This document shows positions 18,615 to 27,813 of a stretch of DNA of 64,000 nt, one piece after another (the stretch's first letter is position 1; every line of letters begins with the position of its first letter). The stretch covers positions 72,894 to 136,893 of the forward strand of contig CATXWM010000002.1 of NCBI GenBank assembly GCA_958403205.1. Direction: 5' to 3'. The stretch is from an uncultured Collinsella sp. (GTDB lineage Bacteria; Actinomycetota; Coriobacteriia; Coriobacteriales; Coriobacteriaceae). A program made the position numbers and the translations under genes. The notes beneath the pieces are model-generated. The model did no database searches. It was given only the letters and a program-made list of their open reading frames with translations, and was not told where the DNA came from.

Positions 18615-19847
18615 GTGGCCGTTACCGCGCTGTACGTGCATGTGCCGTTTTGCGCCCAAAAGTGCCGGTACTGCGACTTTGACTCGCGCAGTTTTGCTCC
18701 GTACGAACTGACCGCTGCGCTCGATGCCTATTTTGAGCAGTTGTTCGCGCGCCTCGATGCTTTTGGCAAAGCTGGGGCCCTTGACCAGATCCGTACCGTC
18801 TATGTTGGCGGCGGCACGCCGTCGCTGGCAGGGGAGCGCCTGGTGGAGCTGGCGCGGCGTATTCGTGCGTGGTGCGCCCCCGTTGAGTTTACCTGCGAGG
18901 CCAATCCTGAGTCGCTGACCGCCGAGCTTGCCGCTGCGCTTGCCAAGGTTGGTGTTACACGCGTCTCTCTGGGCGTGCAAACGCTCGATAACACCGAACT
19001 TACCGCCATCGGTCGTATTCACGATGCCGATCGGGCGCTCGCTGCCATCGCGACGGTCAAGAACGCTGGGCTTGACGTGTCGTGCGACCTTATGTGCGGA
19101 CTTCCCGGGCAGACCGCAGCGAGTTGGAAGCGCACGCTCGATGGCGTGCTGGCGGCGGCTCCGCATCATGTTTCGGTCTACCCGCTCACGCTTGAGGAGG
19201 GGACGCCCCTTTATCGCATGGCGTGCCGCAACGAGTCGCTCGAGCCTGATGAGGATTTTCAGGCCGCCTGCATGGATGTGGCACGCGAGCTCCTGGGTGC
19301 GGCCGGCTATCACCCGTATGAGGTGGCGAGCTACGCGCTCGACGGCCATGAGTGCGCCCATAACATTGCCTACTGGACCGGCCAGGGCTATTTAGGCCTG
19401 GGTCGCTCTGCCGCCGGTATGCTCGACGCTGAGGATTTTGATCGCTTGGCCGGGCTGTTTCCCGGCGTGTCTTCTCGAGGCGATGCGTACCGCGTGCGTC
19501 TGGTGCAACGTAACGATGACGCGACGGCGTTCGAGGCCGAATATCTGTCGCAGCGTGAGGCTGCGGCTGAAGACCTGATGCTCGCTTGTCGCATGACGCG
19601 TGGTATTGCGTCCGATCTGTTGGTTCGTACGGCTTGCGTCATCCCAACGGGCGAGCTGACGGCTGCCTGCGATCGCGCGCTCGAATTGGGTCTTGCCACT
19701 TGGGTGCCCGAGACGCTCGGGGTCCATGAGGGACCCCTCACTTCGGCAGATGTCGTCGCGGGCCATGTTCGGGCTCGTTTGGCGCCGACCCACCTGGGCT
19801 GGCTCGATGGAAATGTTCTGTTCGAGCTGTTTTGGGATCTAGCTTAG
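18615..19847 (+). CDS. hemW: Radical SAM heme chaperone HemW (oxygen-independent coproporphyrinogen oxidase family)
   Basis: HemW inserts heme into target proteins and is often misannotated as HemN. 410 residues; the 4Fe-4S motif is C13-x3-C17-x2-C20 (CAQKCRYCDF), with VYVGGGTPS and NPES radical SAM motifs after it. The extra cysteine typical of true HemN, giving CxxxCxxCxC, is absent, which supports HemW. The GTG start is 3 bases past the dusB stop. Its usual neighbours hrcA, grpE and dnaK are not here; dnaJ genes follow directly. Confidence 0.9.
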   Translation: MAVTALYVHVPFCAQKCRYCDFDSRSFAPYELTAALDAYFEQLFARLDAFGKAGALDQIRTVYVGGGTPSLAGERLVELARRIRAWCAPVEFTCEANPESLTAELAAALAKVGVTRVSLGVQTLDNTELTAIGRIHDADRALAAIATVKNAGLDVSCDLMCGLPGQTAASWKRTLDGVLAAAPHHVSVYPLTLEEGTPLYRMACRNESLEPDEDFQAACMDVARELLGAAGYHPYEVASYALDGHECAHNIAYWTGQGYLGLGRSAAGMLDAEDFDRLAGLFPGVSSRGDAYRVRLVQRNDDATAFEAEYLSQREAAAEDLMLACRMTRGIASDLLVRTACVIPTGELTAACDRALELGLATWVPETLGVHEGPLTSADVVAGHVRARLAPTHLGWLDGNVLFELFWDLA

Positions 19848-19905
19848 GCCGCTCGGGTAGAATTACCGGAATATATACGCTGCTGTGAGCAGGAGGTTGC
19901 CGCGC

Positions 19906-21009
19906 ATGGCGACGATGAACGAAAAAGATTACTACGAGATTCTAGGTGTCTCCAAGGACGCCACCTCGCGTGATATTCAAAAGGCCTTTCAGCAAAAGGC
20001 CCGCAAGCTCCATCCGGACGTCAACAAAGAGCCGGATGCCGAGGAAAAGTTTAAAGAGGTTTCCGAGGCCTACGCCGTGCTTTCGGATGAGCAAAAACGT
20101 GCGCGCTACGACGCCATGCGTTCTGGCAATCCCTTTGCCGGTGCTCCTACGGCTTCGTCCTATGGTGGCGGCTACGCCGGCAACACGGGCTATGGCAATC
20201 CCTTTGAGGGCGGTTTTCCCTTTGGTGGCGCCTGGGGCCAGCCGCGTCGCGGGCAGGCTGCCTACAATCCCGAGAACGGCGCCAACGTGGTCGTCGATAT
20301 CAAACTCGACGCCAAGGAGGCCAAGGGCGGTGCCCGCAAGACCGTCCGCTACACGCGCTTCGATACCTGTAACAACTGCGGCGGTTCGGGCTCCGTTTCG
20401 TCTGAGCATGCCCATACCTGCCCGAGCTGCGGTGGCCGCGGTCACATCGACGTCGACCTGTCCTTCCTGTTTGGTGCGGGTACGTTCCAGTCGGTCTGCC
20501 CCGAGTGCGGCGGTTCCGGTAAAGTCGTGGCCGACCCCTGCCCCGATTGCGGTGGCAGCGGTCGTACTCGCGTAACCTCCGAGCAGACGATTGAGTTTCC
20601 TGCCGGTACGCACGATGGCGACGAGGTCCGCATTAGCGGCATGGGTCATGCTGGCACCAACGGTGCCGCGGGCGGCGATCTGGTCGGCCGCGCCCATGTT
20701 GAGGCCGAACGCTTGGAAGGCAAAGCTCGTACCGGTTTTTACCTGATGGGCATCGTGGCGCCGTTTTTGGTACTCTCGGCCATCTCGGGCGTGTTCTCGG
20801 CCTTTGCCGTGATGTGCTTTATTCCGTTTACCATGGGCCTGTTCATGGTGCTTTCGGACGGTGTGCTTCATCGCAGTCTGCTGTGGTGGAAGCGCGGTGC
20901 GATGCAGTTTGCCAACGGTTTTGCCAACGGCTTCATGTTCGCGCTCGTGTCGGTTTGGTTCGCGAGCTGCTCGCAACGGGCCATGCTTTCGCCGTACCAA
21001 ATGCAATAA
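19906..21009 (+). CDS. DnaJ-type co-chaperone with C-terminal membrane segments
   Basis: A J protein that should stimulate a DnaK ATPase. 367 residues: a J domain with HPD at 36-38, a Gly/Phe-rich linker, four CxxCxGxG zinc repeats (about 147-225) and the start of the substrate-binding beta domain ([20 protein letters not shown]). After about residue 270 the normal second substrate domain is missing and is replaced by hydrophobic stretches (about 277-350, [18 protein letters not shown] and on) that look like two or three membrane helices. ATG 19906 follows AGGAGG. It may anchor DnaK at the membrane. The open frame is continuous, with no sign of a frameshift. Confidence 0.85.
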   Translation: MATMNEKDYYEILGVSKDATSRDIQKAFQQKARKLHPDVNKEPDAEEKFKEVSEAYAVLSDEQKRARYDAMRSGNPFAGAPTASSYGGGYAGNTGYGNPFEGGFPFGGAWGQPRRGQAAYNPENGANVVVDIKLDAKEAKGGARKTVRYTRFDTCNNCGGSGSVSSEHAHTCPSCGGRGHIDVDLSFLFGAGTFQSVCPECGGSGKVVADPCPDCGGSGRTRVTSEQTIEFPAGTHDGDEVRISGMGHAGTNGAAGGDLVGRAHVEAERLEGKARTGFYLMGIVAPFLVLSAISGVFSAFAVMCFIPFTMGLFMVLSDGVLHRSLLWWKRGAMQFANGFANGFMFALVSVWFASCSQRAMLSPYQMQ

Positions 21010-21090
21010 CATTAAACCCTCTGTTTGCGGCCGCCCCAGCATGGGTATAGGACGCACTGTGACAATAATGAAAGTCGGAAGGATTCGGTC

Positions 21091-22239
21091 GTGTCGGAAA
21101 ATAGGGATTACTACGAGGTACTTGGCGTCGACAAGGATGCCGACGCGCGGACGATTAAGCGCGCGTTTCTAAAGAAGGCCCGTACCGTACATCCGGATGT
21201 TTCGGACGACCCCGAGGCCGAGGCCAAGTTCAAGGAGCTCAACGAGGCCTATTCCGTTCTTTCCGATGAGCAGAAGCGTGCTAACTACGACCGTTACGGC
21301 ACTGCCGACGGCCCTGGTGGTTCGGGCTACGTCGATATCAACGATATCTTTGGTGGCATGGGCATGGACGACTTGTTCTCGTCGTTCTTTGGCGGCGGTG
21401 CCGGCGGTGGCGCCCGCAGCCGTCGTGAGCGTCGTCGCGGACGTGACATGGCCATCTCGCTTTCGGTGACGCTTGAGGAGGCGGCGCTCGGCTGCAAAAA
21501 GACGATCAGCTATGATCGCCTTGCTCCTTGCGAGGACTGCAATGGAACCGGTAGGGCAGAGGGCGCGCAGGAAAAGCAGTGCGGCCGCTGCCACGGTACG
21601 GGCTACGTCACGACGGTTCAGCGTTCGTTCCTGGGCCAGGTTCAGTCTTCCTCGCCTTGCCCCGACTGCCATGGCGAGGGCACGGTTATCGACCATCCCT
21701 GCGAGACCTGCGACGGCCAGGGCCGCACGCCTTCGCACGAAAAGATCGACATCGATATTCCCGCCGGCGTTTCGACCGGTCGCCAGCTGCGTGTGAGCGG
21801 CTTTGGCGAGGCCGGCCTTCGCGGCGAGCCTTCGGGTGACCTGATTGTCAACGTGCGCGTTGCCGACCATGAGCGCTTTAAGCGCAACGGTGACGACCTG
21901 TACCTGGTGAGCGATATCTCGATTGCACAGGCTGCGCTCGGCTGCGAGATCGAGGTCGAGGGCATTATGCCCGACGAGGTCGTTAAGGTGACGGTTCCCG
22001 CCGGCGCCCAGTACGGCGACACCGTGAGCGTCAATAATTACGGCATGCCGCGCATTGGCGGTGGCGGTTCGCGTGGCCGCCTGATCGTGCAACTGCGCGT
22101 GGTCGTTCCCACCAATCTTTCCAATAAGCAACGCGAGCTGCTCCGTGCTTTTGCCGATGAGATGGGCGATGACGTCGCTTCCGGCAAGAAGTCGGTGACC
22201 GACCGTATCATGAGTGCCCTCGACGATATCCTCGATTAA
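21091..22239 (+). CDS. dnaJ: Chaperone protein DnaJ
   Basis: The conventional soluble DnaJ. 382 residues: J domain with HPD at 34-36, a Gly-rich linker (FFGGGAGGGA), four zinc motifs starting CEDCNGTG and ending CETCDGQG, then both substrate-binding beta domains and a C-terminal dimerisation tail. GTG 21091 follows GGAAGGA with 7 bp spacing. It lies 81 bp behind a membrane-type paralogue, from which it differs mainly after the zinc region. dnaK and grpE are not adjacent. Confidence 0.94.
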   Translation: MSENRDYYEVLGVDKDADARTIKRAFLKKARTVHPDVSDDPEAEAKFKELNEAYSVLSDEQKRANYDRYGTADGPGGSGYVDINDIFGGMGMDDLFSSFFGGGAGGGARSRRERRRGRDMAISLSVTLEEAALGCKKTISYDRLAPCEDCNGTGRAEGAQEKQCGRCHGTGYVTTVQRSFLGQVQSSSPCPDCHGEGTVIDHPCETCDGQGRTPSHEKIDIDIPAGVSTGRQLRVSGFGEAGLRGEPSGDLIVNVRVADHERFKRNGDDLYLVSDISIAQAALGCEIEVEGIMPDEVVKVTVPAGAQYGDTVSVNNYGMPRIGGGGSRGRLIVQLRVVVPTNLSNKQRELLRAFADEMGDDVASGKKSVTDRIMSALDDILD

Positions 22240-22248
22240 GGAGCCCGC

Positions 22249-23541
22249 GTGCTCGCACCCCATATTTCCGTCGTCAACCTCGGCTGCCGCGTCAACCGGG
22301 TTGAGTCTGACCGTATCACTGCCGATCTTATGCGCCTGGGATTTGCTATTGTGGAGCCCCAGGATGCCGATCTGATCGTCATTAACACCTGTGCCGTTAC
22401 GGGCGAGGCCGAGGCCAAGACCCGTAAGGCCGTCCGTCATGCGCTGGCCTATCCGGGCGAGCCTTACGTGGTCGTAACCGGCTGCGTCGTCAACCTGCAT
22501 CCCGAGGAGTTGTTGGAGCTCTCCGATCGCGTGATCGCCGAGCCGTCCAAGATCGATGTCGCCGAGCGCGTCTGCGAGGTGCTGGGTGTCGAATCCGATA
22601 GCGTTCCCGCCTGCAGCGATGGCGAGGTGGTCGATGCGCTCGGTCGCTCTCGCCTGGGCGTGAAGATTCAGGACGGCTGCAACCATCGCTGCACCTATTG
22701 CATTGTGTGGAAGGCACGCGGCCCCGAGCGCTCCGTGCCCGTCGAGTCCGTGCTCGAGCAAGTTCGCGAGGCCCAGGAGGCCGGCGTGCCCGAGGTGGTG
22801 CTGACCGGTGTGAACCTGGGTGCCTACGATGGCAAGAGCGCGACCGACGAGCACGTCGAAATCGATGAGCTTCTCGAGGCCATCATGGAGCGCACGTCTA
22901 TTCCGCATGTGCGCATTTCCTCGGTCGAGCCCATGGATATCTCCGAGCGCCTGCTTAAGGTTATGGCGCGCTATCCGCAGCGTATCGCCCCGTTTTTGCA
23001 CCTGCCCGTGCAGTCCGGCTGCACGGCGACCCTGCATCGCATGGGCCGTCCCTATAGCGCCGAGGCCTTTGAGGACACGGTGCGTATGATTCGTGCCATC
23101 TTGCCCCAGGCGTCCCTTTCGTGCGATGTCATCGTCGGTTTTCCTGGTGAGACGGACGAGGAGTTCGAGGAATCGCTGGCGCTGTGCCGCCGTGTGGGTT
23201 TCTCGCGTATGCACGTGTTCCGCTACAGCAAGCGTCCCGGTACCCTTGCTGCCGACATGCCCGACCAGGTGCCACCCGAGGTTATGGCCGAGCGCAGCCG
23301 CCGTATGCGGGCCGCCGCACAGGAGCTCGCTATTGCCGACGCTCGTCGTCGCGTGGGCACGGTCGAGCGTGCCGTGCTCGAGTATGGTGACAACCTGACG
23401 CTCGGCTCGTTCCATCATGCCCGTCTTGACGATACCTGTGGACTTACAGCCCCGTGCCTGCTCGATGTTGCTATCATCGGAGTCGATGATTCCGGCTTGG
23501 TCCATGCACGCAGGGAGGTTCATGGAAGCCTCGAAGATTAG
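22249..23541 (+). CDS. mtaB: tRNA t6A37 methylthiotransferase MtaB
   Basis: A radical SAM enzyme converting t6A to ms2t6A at tRNA position 37. 430 residues: an N-terminal UPF0004 domain with cysteines in NLGCRVN and NTCAV, a radical SAM cluster C144-x3-C148-x2-C151, and a short TRAM-like end. Two paralogues, rimO and miaB, occur in this window; the N-terminal NLGCRVNRVES motif and the location near dnaJ fit MtaB. GTG 22249 follows AAGGAG. It overlaps phoH by 20 bp. Confidence 0.88.
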   Translation: MLAPHISVVNLGCRVNRVESDRITADLMRLGFAIVEPQDADLIVINTCAVTGEAEAKTRKAVRHALAYPGEPYVVVTGCVVNLHPEELLELSDRVIAEPSKIDVAERVCEVLGVESDSVPACSDGEVVDALGRSRLGVKIQDGCNHRCTYCIVWKARGPERSVPVESVLEQVREAQEAGVPEVVLTGVNLGAYDGKSATDEHVEIDELLEAIMERTSIPHVRISSVEPMDISERLLKVMARYPQRIAPFLHLPVQSGCTATLHRMGRPYSAEAFEDTVRMIRAILPQASLSCDVIVGFPGETDEEFEESLALCRRVGFSRMHVFRYSKRPGTLAADMPDQVPPEVMAERSRRMRAAAQELAIADARRRVGTVERAVLEYGDNLTLGSFHHARLDDTCGLTAPCLLDVAIIGVDDSGLVHARREVHGSLED

Positions 23542-24508
23542 ACTTACCGTTCCCGAGGGAATTGATCCCTCGCGCGTTTTGGGCGCCGGCGACGGCGTCC
23601 TTCGTGCGCTTGAGAGCTTGGTTCGCGCCCATGTGGTCGCCCGTGGCGATAGCATCTCCGTGAGCGGCGACCCGGACGAGGTCGAACTCGTGGCGCGCTT
23701 TTTCGAGCACGCTTTTCGCGAGGCGGCCGCCGGGCGCACGCTGTCTGCCGACGATGTCTCTCGCTGCCTGGCCGTCTTGCGCGACGGTGAGCACGAGGCT
23801 ACGTCGCTTCGCGATGACGTGCTGCTTTCGTATCGCGGCCGCGTCATTCGCCCCAAGACGCTCGGGCAAAAGCGCTATGTGGATGCCATCCGCTCGCATA
23901 CCATCACGTTTGGCTTGGGTCCTGCCGGTACCGGTAAGACCTATCTGGCTATGGCGCTCGCCGTTGCCGCGCTCAAGCGTCACGAGGTGGGCCGTCTGAT
24001 CTTGACGCGTCCGGTTGTCGAGGCGGGGGAGAATCTGGGCTTTTTGCCCGGCACCCTCGAGGAAAAGATCGATCCCTACATGCGTCCGCTTTACGACGCC
24101 CTTTTTGACATGATGGATCGCGAGCGCACCGATGAGCTTATGGAGCGCGGCGTGATCGAGATCGCCCCGCTTGCCTACATGCGCGGCCGCACGCTGAGTG
24201 ATGCCTTCGTGGTGCTCGACGAGGCGCAAAATACCACGCCCGAGCAGATGAAGATGTTCCTGACACGCCTTGGGTTCAACTCCAAGTTCGTGATTACCGG
24301 CGACCTGAGCCAGCGCGACCTGGTGGGTCGTCGTGGCGGCTTGGCGGATGTCGAGAAGATTTTGGGCCGTGTCGATGATGTCGCATTTTCGCACCTCGAG
24401 CGTGCCGACGTGGTGCGCCATGCCCTGGTGGGTCGTATCGTCGAGGCATACGATACTTATGATGATGTGCGCGAGAAGCGCGTACGTGACCGAAAGGAGT
24501 CCCGTTGA
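23522..24508 (+). CDS. PhoH-like ATPase (PhoH/YbeZ family)
   Basis: A P-loop ATPase of the YbeZ/PhoH type, linked to RNA metabolism through its constant neighbour YbeY. 328 residues: a small N-terminal KH-like region, Walker A GPAGTGKT (about 133-140), and Walker B FVVLDEAQN. ATG 23522 is chosen for GGGAGG at 23513-23518; the frame is open further back inside mtaB. It overlaps mtaB upstream and ybeY downstream. Confidence 0.93.
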   Translation: MEASKIRLTVPEGIDPSRVLGAGDGVLRALESLVRAHVVARGDSISVSGDPDEVELVARFFEHAFREAAAGRTLSADDVSRCLAVLRDGEHEATSLRDDVLLSYRGRVIRPKTLGQKRYVDAIRSHTITFGLGPAGTGKTYLAMALAVAALKRHEVGRLILTRPVVEAGENLGFLPGTLEEKIDPYMRPLYDALFDMMDRERTDELMERGVIEIAPLAYMRGRTLSDAFVVLDEAQNTTPEQMKMFLTRLGFNSKFVITGDLSQRDLVGRRGGLADVEKILGRVDDVAFSHLERADVVRHALVGRIVEAYDTYDDVREKRVRDRKESR

Positions 24509-25014
24509 GTGTATTGATCAGCAACGATGCCGAGCTCGATACGCTGCTCGACGCGCAGGAGGTGGAGCATATCTGCGAGGTTGTGCTTGCCGCCGAGGGC
24601 GTTGAGCGTGAAGTCGAGATTTCCCTTTCGTATGTCGACGAGGACGAGATGCACGAGCTCAACCACGAGTGGCGCGGTATCGACCGCACCACCGATGTGC
24701 TCTCGTTTGAGTGCGATTCGGCCTTTGACGATGATATTCCCGCCGATGAGACGCTCGAGCTCGGCGATATTATCTTGGCCCCGCAGGTTATTGCCCGTCA
24801 GGCCCCTGGTTTTGGCAATAGCCCCGCTGACGAGTGCCGTCTGATGCTCGTACACGGCATGCTGCACCTGCTGGGCTATGACCATATCGAGGACGACGAG
24901 GCCGAGGTCATGGAGGCCCGCGAGGACGCCATCCTGCGCGATCTGGCGCTCGAGCGCGGCGAGGACCCCAAGCTAGTCCACGTCGGCCCCATCACCAACC
25001 ACGCCCACGACTAG
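24505..25014 (+). CDS. ybeY: Endoribonuclease / rRNA maturation factor YbeY
   Basis: A zinc metalloprotein needed for 16S rRNA 3'-end maturation and ribosome quality control. 169 residues; the HGxLHLxGYDH zinc motif is HGMLHLLGYDH with H118, H122 and H128. It uses TTG 24505, overlapping the phoH stop as TTGA, with AAAGGAG five to six bases upstream. An earlier start is not available. Confidence 0.95.
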   Translation: MSVLISNDAELDTLLDAQEVEHICEVVLAAEGVEREVEISLSYVDEDEMHELNHEWRGIDRTTDVLSFECDSAFDDDIPADETLELGDIILAPQVIARQAPGFGNSPADECRLMLVHGMLHLLGYDHIEDDEAEVMEAREDAILRDLALERGEDPKLVHVGPITNHAHD

Positions 25015-25023
25015 GAGCCGTCT

Positions 25024-25401
25024 ATGATTCCCGGATCGAACAAGGACCATCCGTCCTTCTTAAAGTCGTTTTCCTACGCCATGGAGGGCTTCGTTACCGC
25101 CGTCAAGACCGAGCGCAACATCAAGGTCATGCTCGTGGCGGGCGTGTGCACCGTCATTGCCGGCTGTATCGTGGGCCTCGACATTGCCGAGTGGGCCACG
25201 ATTATCATCTGTTGTGGCCTGGTGATTCACGGCGAGCTGTGCAACACCGCCATGGAGGCCATCGTCGACCTAGCGACCCAGGAGCTCCATCCGCTGGCCA
25301 AGCGTGCGAAGGACATTGCCGCCGCCTCTGTATACGTTCTTTCCATCACCGCCGCGATTGTGGGCTTGCTGGTATTTGCCCACGCGCTCGGCTTTATTTA
25401 G
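25024..25401 (+). CDS. dgkA: Diacylglycerol kinase / undecaprenol kinase family protein
   Basis: A small membrane kinase; Gram-positive members phosphorylate undecaprenol. 125 residues with three membrane helices and the signature ELCNTAMEAIVDLATQELHPLAKRAKD (the E-N-T-A-E core near 71-77, metal and ATP binding). It lies between ybeY and era, the order common in Gram-positive genomes. Substrate cannot be decided from sequence. Confidence 0.9.
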   Translation: MIPGSNKDHPSFLKSFSYAMEGFVTAVKTERNIKVMLVAGVCTVIAGCIVGLDIAEWATIIICCGLVIHGELCNTAMEAIVDLATQELHPLAKRAKDIAAASVYVLSITAAIVGLLVFAHALGFI

Positions 25402-25413
25402 AAAGGGATTCCC

Positions 25414-26481
25414 ATGTCCGACAATATGCAGCCTACCGATGAAATTTTGGACGACGAGTCCCTGGACGCGGTGGATACCGAGGAGCTCGAGGATGTCGAG
25501 GAGTTCGACCCGTTTGAGGGCATGAGCGACGAGGAGCTCGACGCCCTGTGCGACGAGGGCGACAGTCTCGCGGGCTTTGGTGACGTGGAGCCCGGTTTCC
25601 GCAGCGGTTTTGTGGCCCTGGTCGGTCGTCCCAACGCGGGCAAGTCCACGCTGCTTAATGCCTGCTATGGCAAAAAGGTCGCCATCACCTCGCCGGTGGC
25701 CCAGACGACCCGCCGCCGCATGCGCGCCGTCGTCAACCGTCCCGGCTACCAGCTGGTCTTTGTCGATACCCCGGGTATTCATAAGCCTAAGGACGGTCTG
25801 GGATCCGAGCTCAACAAGAGCGCGCTGTTCGAGCTGAACGATGTCGATGTCGTCGCTTTTTTGATTGATGCCACCAAACCGATCGGCAGGGGAGACGCCT
25901 GGGTTGCCGAGCGCGTCAGATGCGCCCGTTGCAAGAAGGTCCTGGTGCTCACTAAGGCCGATGAGGCCGACCCCGCACAGGTCATGGAACAGCTTAAGGC
26001 AGCGCATGAGCTCATGGAATATGACGACGAGATCGTGACGTCGTCGGTCAAGAACTTCAACGTCGATGCCTTTATCGAGACCGTTGCGCACTTTTTGCCC
26101 GAGGGTCCGCGTTGGTTCCCCGAGGACATGGGTACCGACGCTTCCGATGAGACGCTCGTTGCCGAGTTTGTGCGCGAGAAGGTCTTGCGCCGCACCCGTG
26201 ATGAGATCCCGCACTCCGTTGGCGTGATCTGCGATGCGCTCGAGCAGACCAAGAAGGTACTGCGCGTGCACGCCACCATTTACGTCGAGCGCGAGGGCCA
26301 AAAGGGCATCATCATCGGCAAGGGCGGCGAGATGATCAAGCATATCGGTATCGACGCCCGTCGCGATCTTGAGCGCATTTTTGGCACGCAGGTCTTTTTG
26401 GAGCTGGACGTGAAGGTCAAGGCCGGCTGGCGTGACGACGAGGCCCAGATTCGTCGCTTTGGGTATAGCGCCGAGGACTAA
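25414..26481 (+). CDS. era: GTPase Era with acidic N-terminal extension
   Basis: A GTPase that binds 16S rRNA and helps 30S assembly. 355 residues, about 55 more than typical. Residues 1-60 are a strongly acidic extension (runs of Asp and Glu), followed by G1 GRPNAGKST (71-79), G3 DTPG, G4 TKAD and a KH domain with VIIGKGG-like IIIGKGGEMIKHIG near 299. ATG 25414 has GAAAGGGA upstream; a start after the extension has no ribosome site, so the extension appears genuine. Confidence 0.95.
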   Translation: MSDNMQPTDEILDDESLDAVDTEELEDVEEFDPFEGMSDEELDALCDEGDSLAGFGDVEPGFRSGFVALVGRPNAGKSTLLNACYGKKVAITSPVAQTTRRRMRAVVNRPGYQLVFVDTPGIHKPKDGLGSELNKSALFELNDVDVVAFLIDATKPIGRGDAWVAERVRCARCKKVLVLTKADEADPAQVMEQLKAAHELMEYDDEIVTSSVKNFNVDAFIETVAHFLPEGPRWFPEDMGTDASDETLVAEFVREKVLRRTRDEIPHSVGVICDALEQTKKVLRVHATIYVEREGQKGIIIGKGGEMIKHIGIDARRDLERIFGTQVFLELDVKVKAGWRDDEAQIRRFGYSAED

Positions 26482-26496
26482 GGGCGCGCGGCACGC

Positions 26497-27246
26497 ATGG
26501 CAGGCTCCCGGACATATCGTACGAAGGTGCTCGTCCTCGATAAGACGAAGCTTAAAGAGACGGACCTGATCCTGACGATGCTTGACGAGCGGGGTCGGCA
26601 GGTTCGTGCCGTGGCAAAGGGCGCCCGCAAACCCGGTGGGCGCCTGGCTGCGCGCTGCGAGCTGTTCTGTACCGTTGATATGCTGCTCGCGCATGGACGG
26701 TCGCTCGACGTGGTTTCCCAGGCCGAGCTTATGGAGGCTCCGCTCGGCGTTGCGCCCGATTACGAGACGACATGCGCGGCAAGCGCGATTGCCGAGGTCG
26801 CGCGCGTGTGCTCGTTCGAGGACGCCGAGGACCCGTTTACCTTTGCCATCACGCAGCGGGCGCTCACACTTGTCGGCAGCAGGCTCGACTCGGCGCATAT
26901 GGATCTACTTGTGGCGGCATATGTCTTTAAGCTGCTGTCGCACGTTGGCTACCGACCTGATTTTTCGGCATGCGTGCTGTGCGGAGACCCTATGCTGTCG
27001 TATTTTTCACCACAGGCGGGCGGTCTCATGTGCGGGTCGTGCGCGTCGAGCGTTCCGGGTGCCGAGCTGGTGTCGACCGGTGAGGTCGCGTGGCTGCGTG
27101 CCCTCATGTCCATGACCTTCGATGCGCTCATGGCCGAGAGGATCGACTCCCATACCGCAGCCTTTTTGCTGGGGCTTTCACATGTGTGGGCTGCGACGCA
27201 CACCGATCAGCGCCTCCGTGCGATGGAATTCATGTTGGGTCGGTGA
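26497..27246 (+). CDS. recO: DNA repair protein RecO
   Basis: Loads RecA onto SSB-coated DNA in the RecFOR pathway. 249 residues: an N-terminal OB fold (VLDKTKLKETDLILTMLDERG), a helical middle and a C-terminal zinc site CVLC plus CGSC (about 158-180). It follows era by 15 bp, the usual Gram-positive arrangement. recA, recX and lexA elsewhere in the window complete part of the same repair network. Confidence 0.92.
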   Translation: MAGSRTYRTKVLVLDKTKLKETDLILTMLDERGRQVRAVAKGARKPGGRLAARCELFCTVDMLLAHGRSLDVVSQAELMEAPLGVAPDYETTCAASAIAEVARVCSFEDAEDPFTFAITQRALTLVGSRLDSAHMDLLVAAYVFKLLSHVGYRPDFSACVLCGDPMLSYFSPQAGGLMCGSCASSVPGAELVSTGEVAWLRALMSMTFDALMAERIDSHTAAFLLGLSHVWAATHTDQRLRAMEFMLGR

Positions 27247-27348
27247 TGATGCGCAGGCGTGGGCTGCTTGTGGTAACATACCGACCTGTTGGTACCTCGA
27301 CCTTGGTTGCTCGCTCCACCGGCGGCTTCCCAGTCCGAGGCGAATCGA

Positions 27349-27364
27349 GTCGCCCGTGGGCGAC
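27349..27364 (+). promoter_or_regulatory. Hairpin in the rpsO leader
   Basis: GTCGCC and GGCGAC pair around CGTG, ending 8 bases before the GAAAGGTG ribosome site of rpsO. S15 represses its own translation through leader RNA structures in several lineages; that this hairpin does so is inferred. Confidence 0.35.
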
Positions 27365-27384
27365 GCAAAACGAAAGGTGAAACA

Positions 27385-27663
27385 ATGACTGTTTCCAAAG
27401 AGCGCAAGGCGGAGCTGACTGCCCAGTTCGGTAACACCCCGGTCGACACCGGTAACCCCAAGGTTCAGGTTGCTATCCTGACCGAGCGCATCAAGGAGCT
27501 GACCGAGCACATGAAGTCCCACCAGAAGGACTTCCACACCCGTCGTGGTCTGCTCATGCTCGTCGGCCGTCGTCGTCGTCTTCTCTCCTACATCAAGAAG
27601 AGCGACATCGTCGAGTACCGCGAGCTCATCAAGGCTCTGGGCATCCGCGACAACATCCAGTAA
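27385..27663 (+). CDS. rpsO: Small ribosomal subunit protein uS15
   Basis: A 92-residue primary binder of 16S rRNA. The core HKKDFHTRRGLL-like HQKDFHTRRGLLMLVGRRRR and LLSYIKKSD segments are diagnostic. ATG 27385 follows GAAAGGTG; an upstream in-frame start falls in the structured leader. Transcription probably begins in the gap after recO, and a terminator follows. Confidence 0.97.
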   Translation: MTVSKERKAELTAQFGNTPVDTGNPKVQVAILTERIKELTEHMKSHQKDFHTRRGLLMLVGRRRRLLSYIKKSDIVEYRELIKALGIRDNIQ

Positions 27664-27679
27664 GGATTTGTACATGCTA

Positions 27680-27710
27680 AGAGCGTCCTGCGCAGCGGGG
27701 CGCTCTTTTT
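27680..27710 (+). terminator. Rho-independent terminator after rpsO
   Basis: AGAGCGTCC pairs with GGGCGCTCT, using a G-U pair, and is followed by five T residues. A second hairpin (CCCGCAG/CTGCGGG, 27778-27800) stands just before the pnp ribosome site. Confidence 0.85.
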
Positions 27711-27813
27711 GTGTAAGGGCGTGAACAATCACGCTCTGAAGCGTGGCGGGGGCAGGGGGCTCGCGTCACATGAGAAGCCCGCAGGCAAGGGGTCTGCGGG
27801 GTAAAGGAGAACA

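Noticed and set aside
18615..19847. HemN coproporphyrinogen III dehydrogenase
   Set aside because: The cluster motif is CxxxCxxC without the fourth cysteine seen in HemN, and the length fits HemW.
21169..23856. An 895-codon open frame on the minus strand
   Set aside because: It is antisense to dnaJ, mtaB and the start of phoH, all with clear family motifs. Long antisense frames are expected in such GC-rich genes, and its translation has no recognisable domain.
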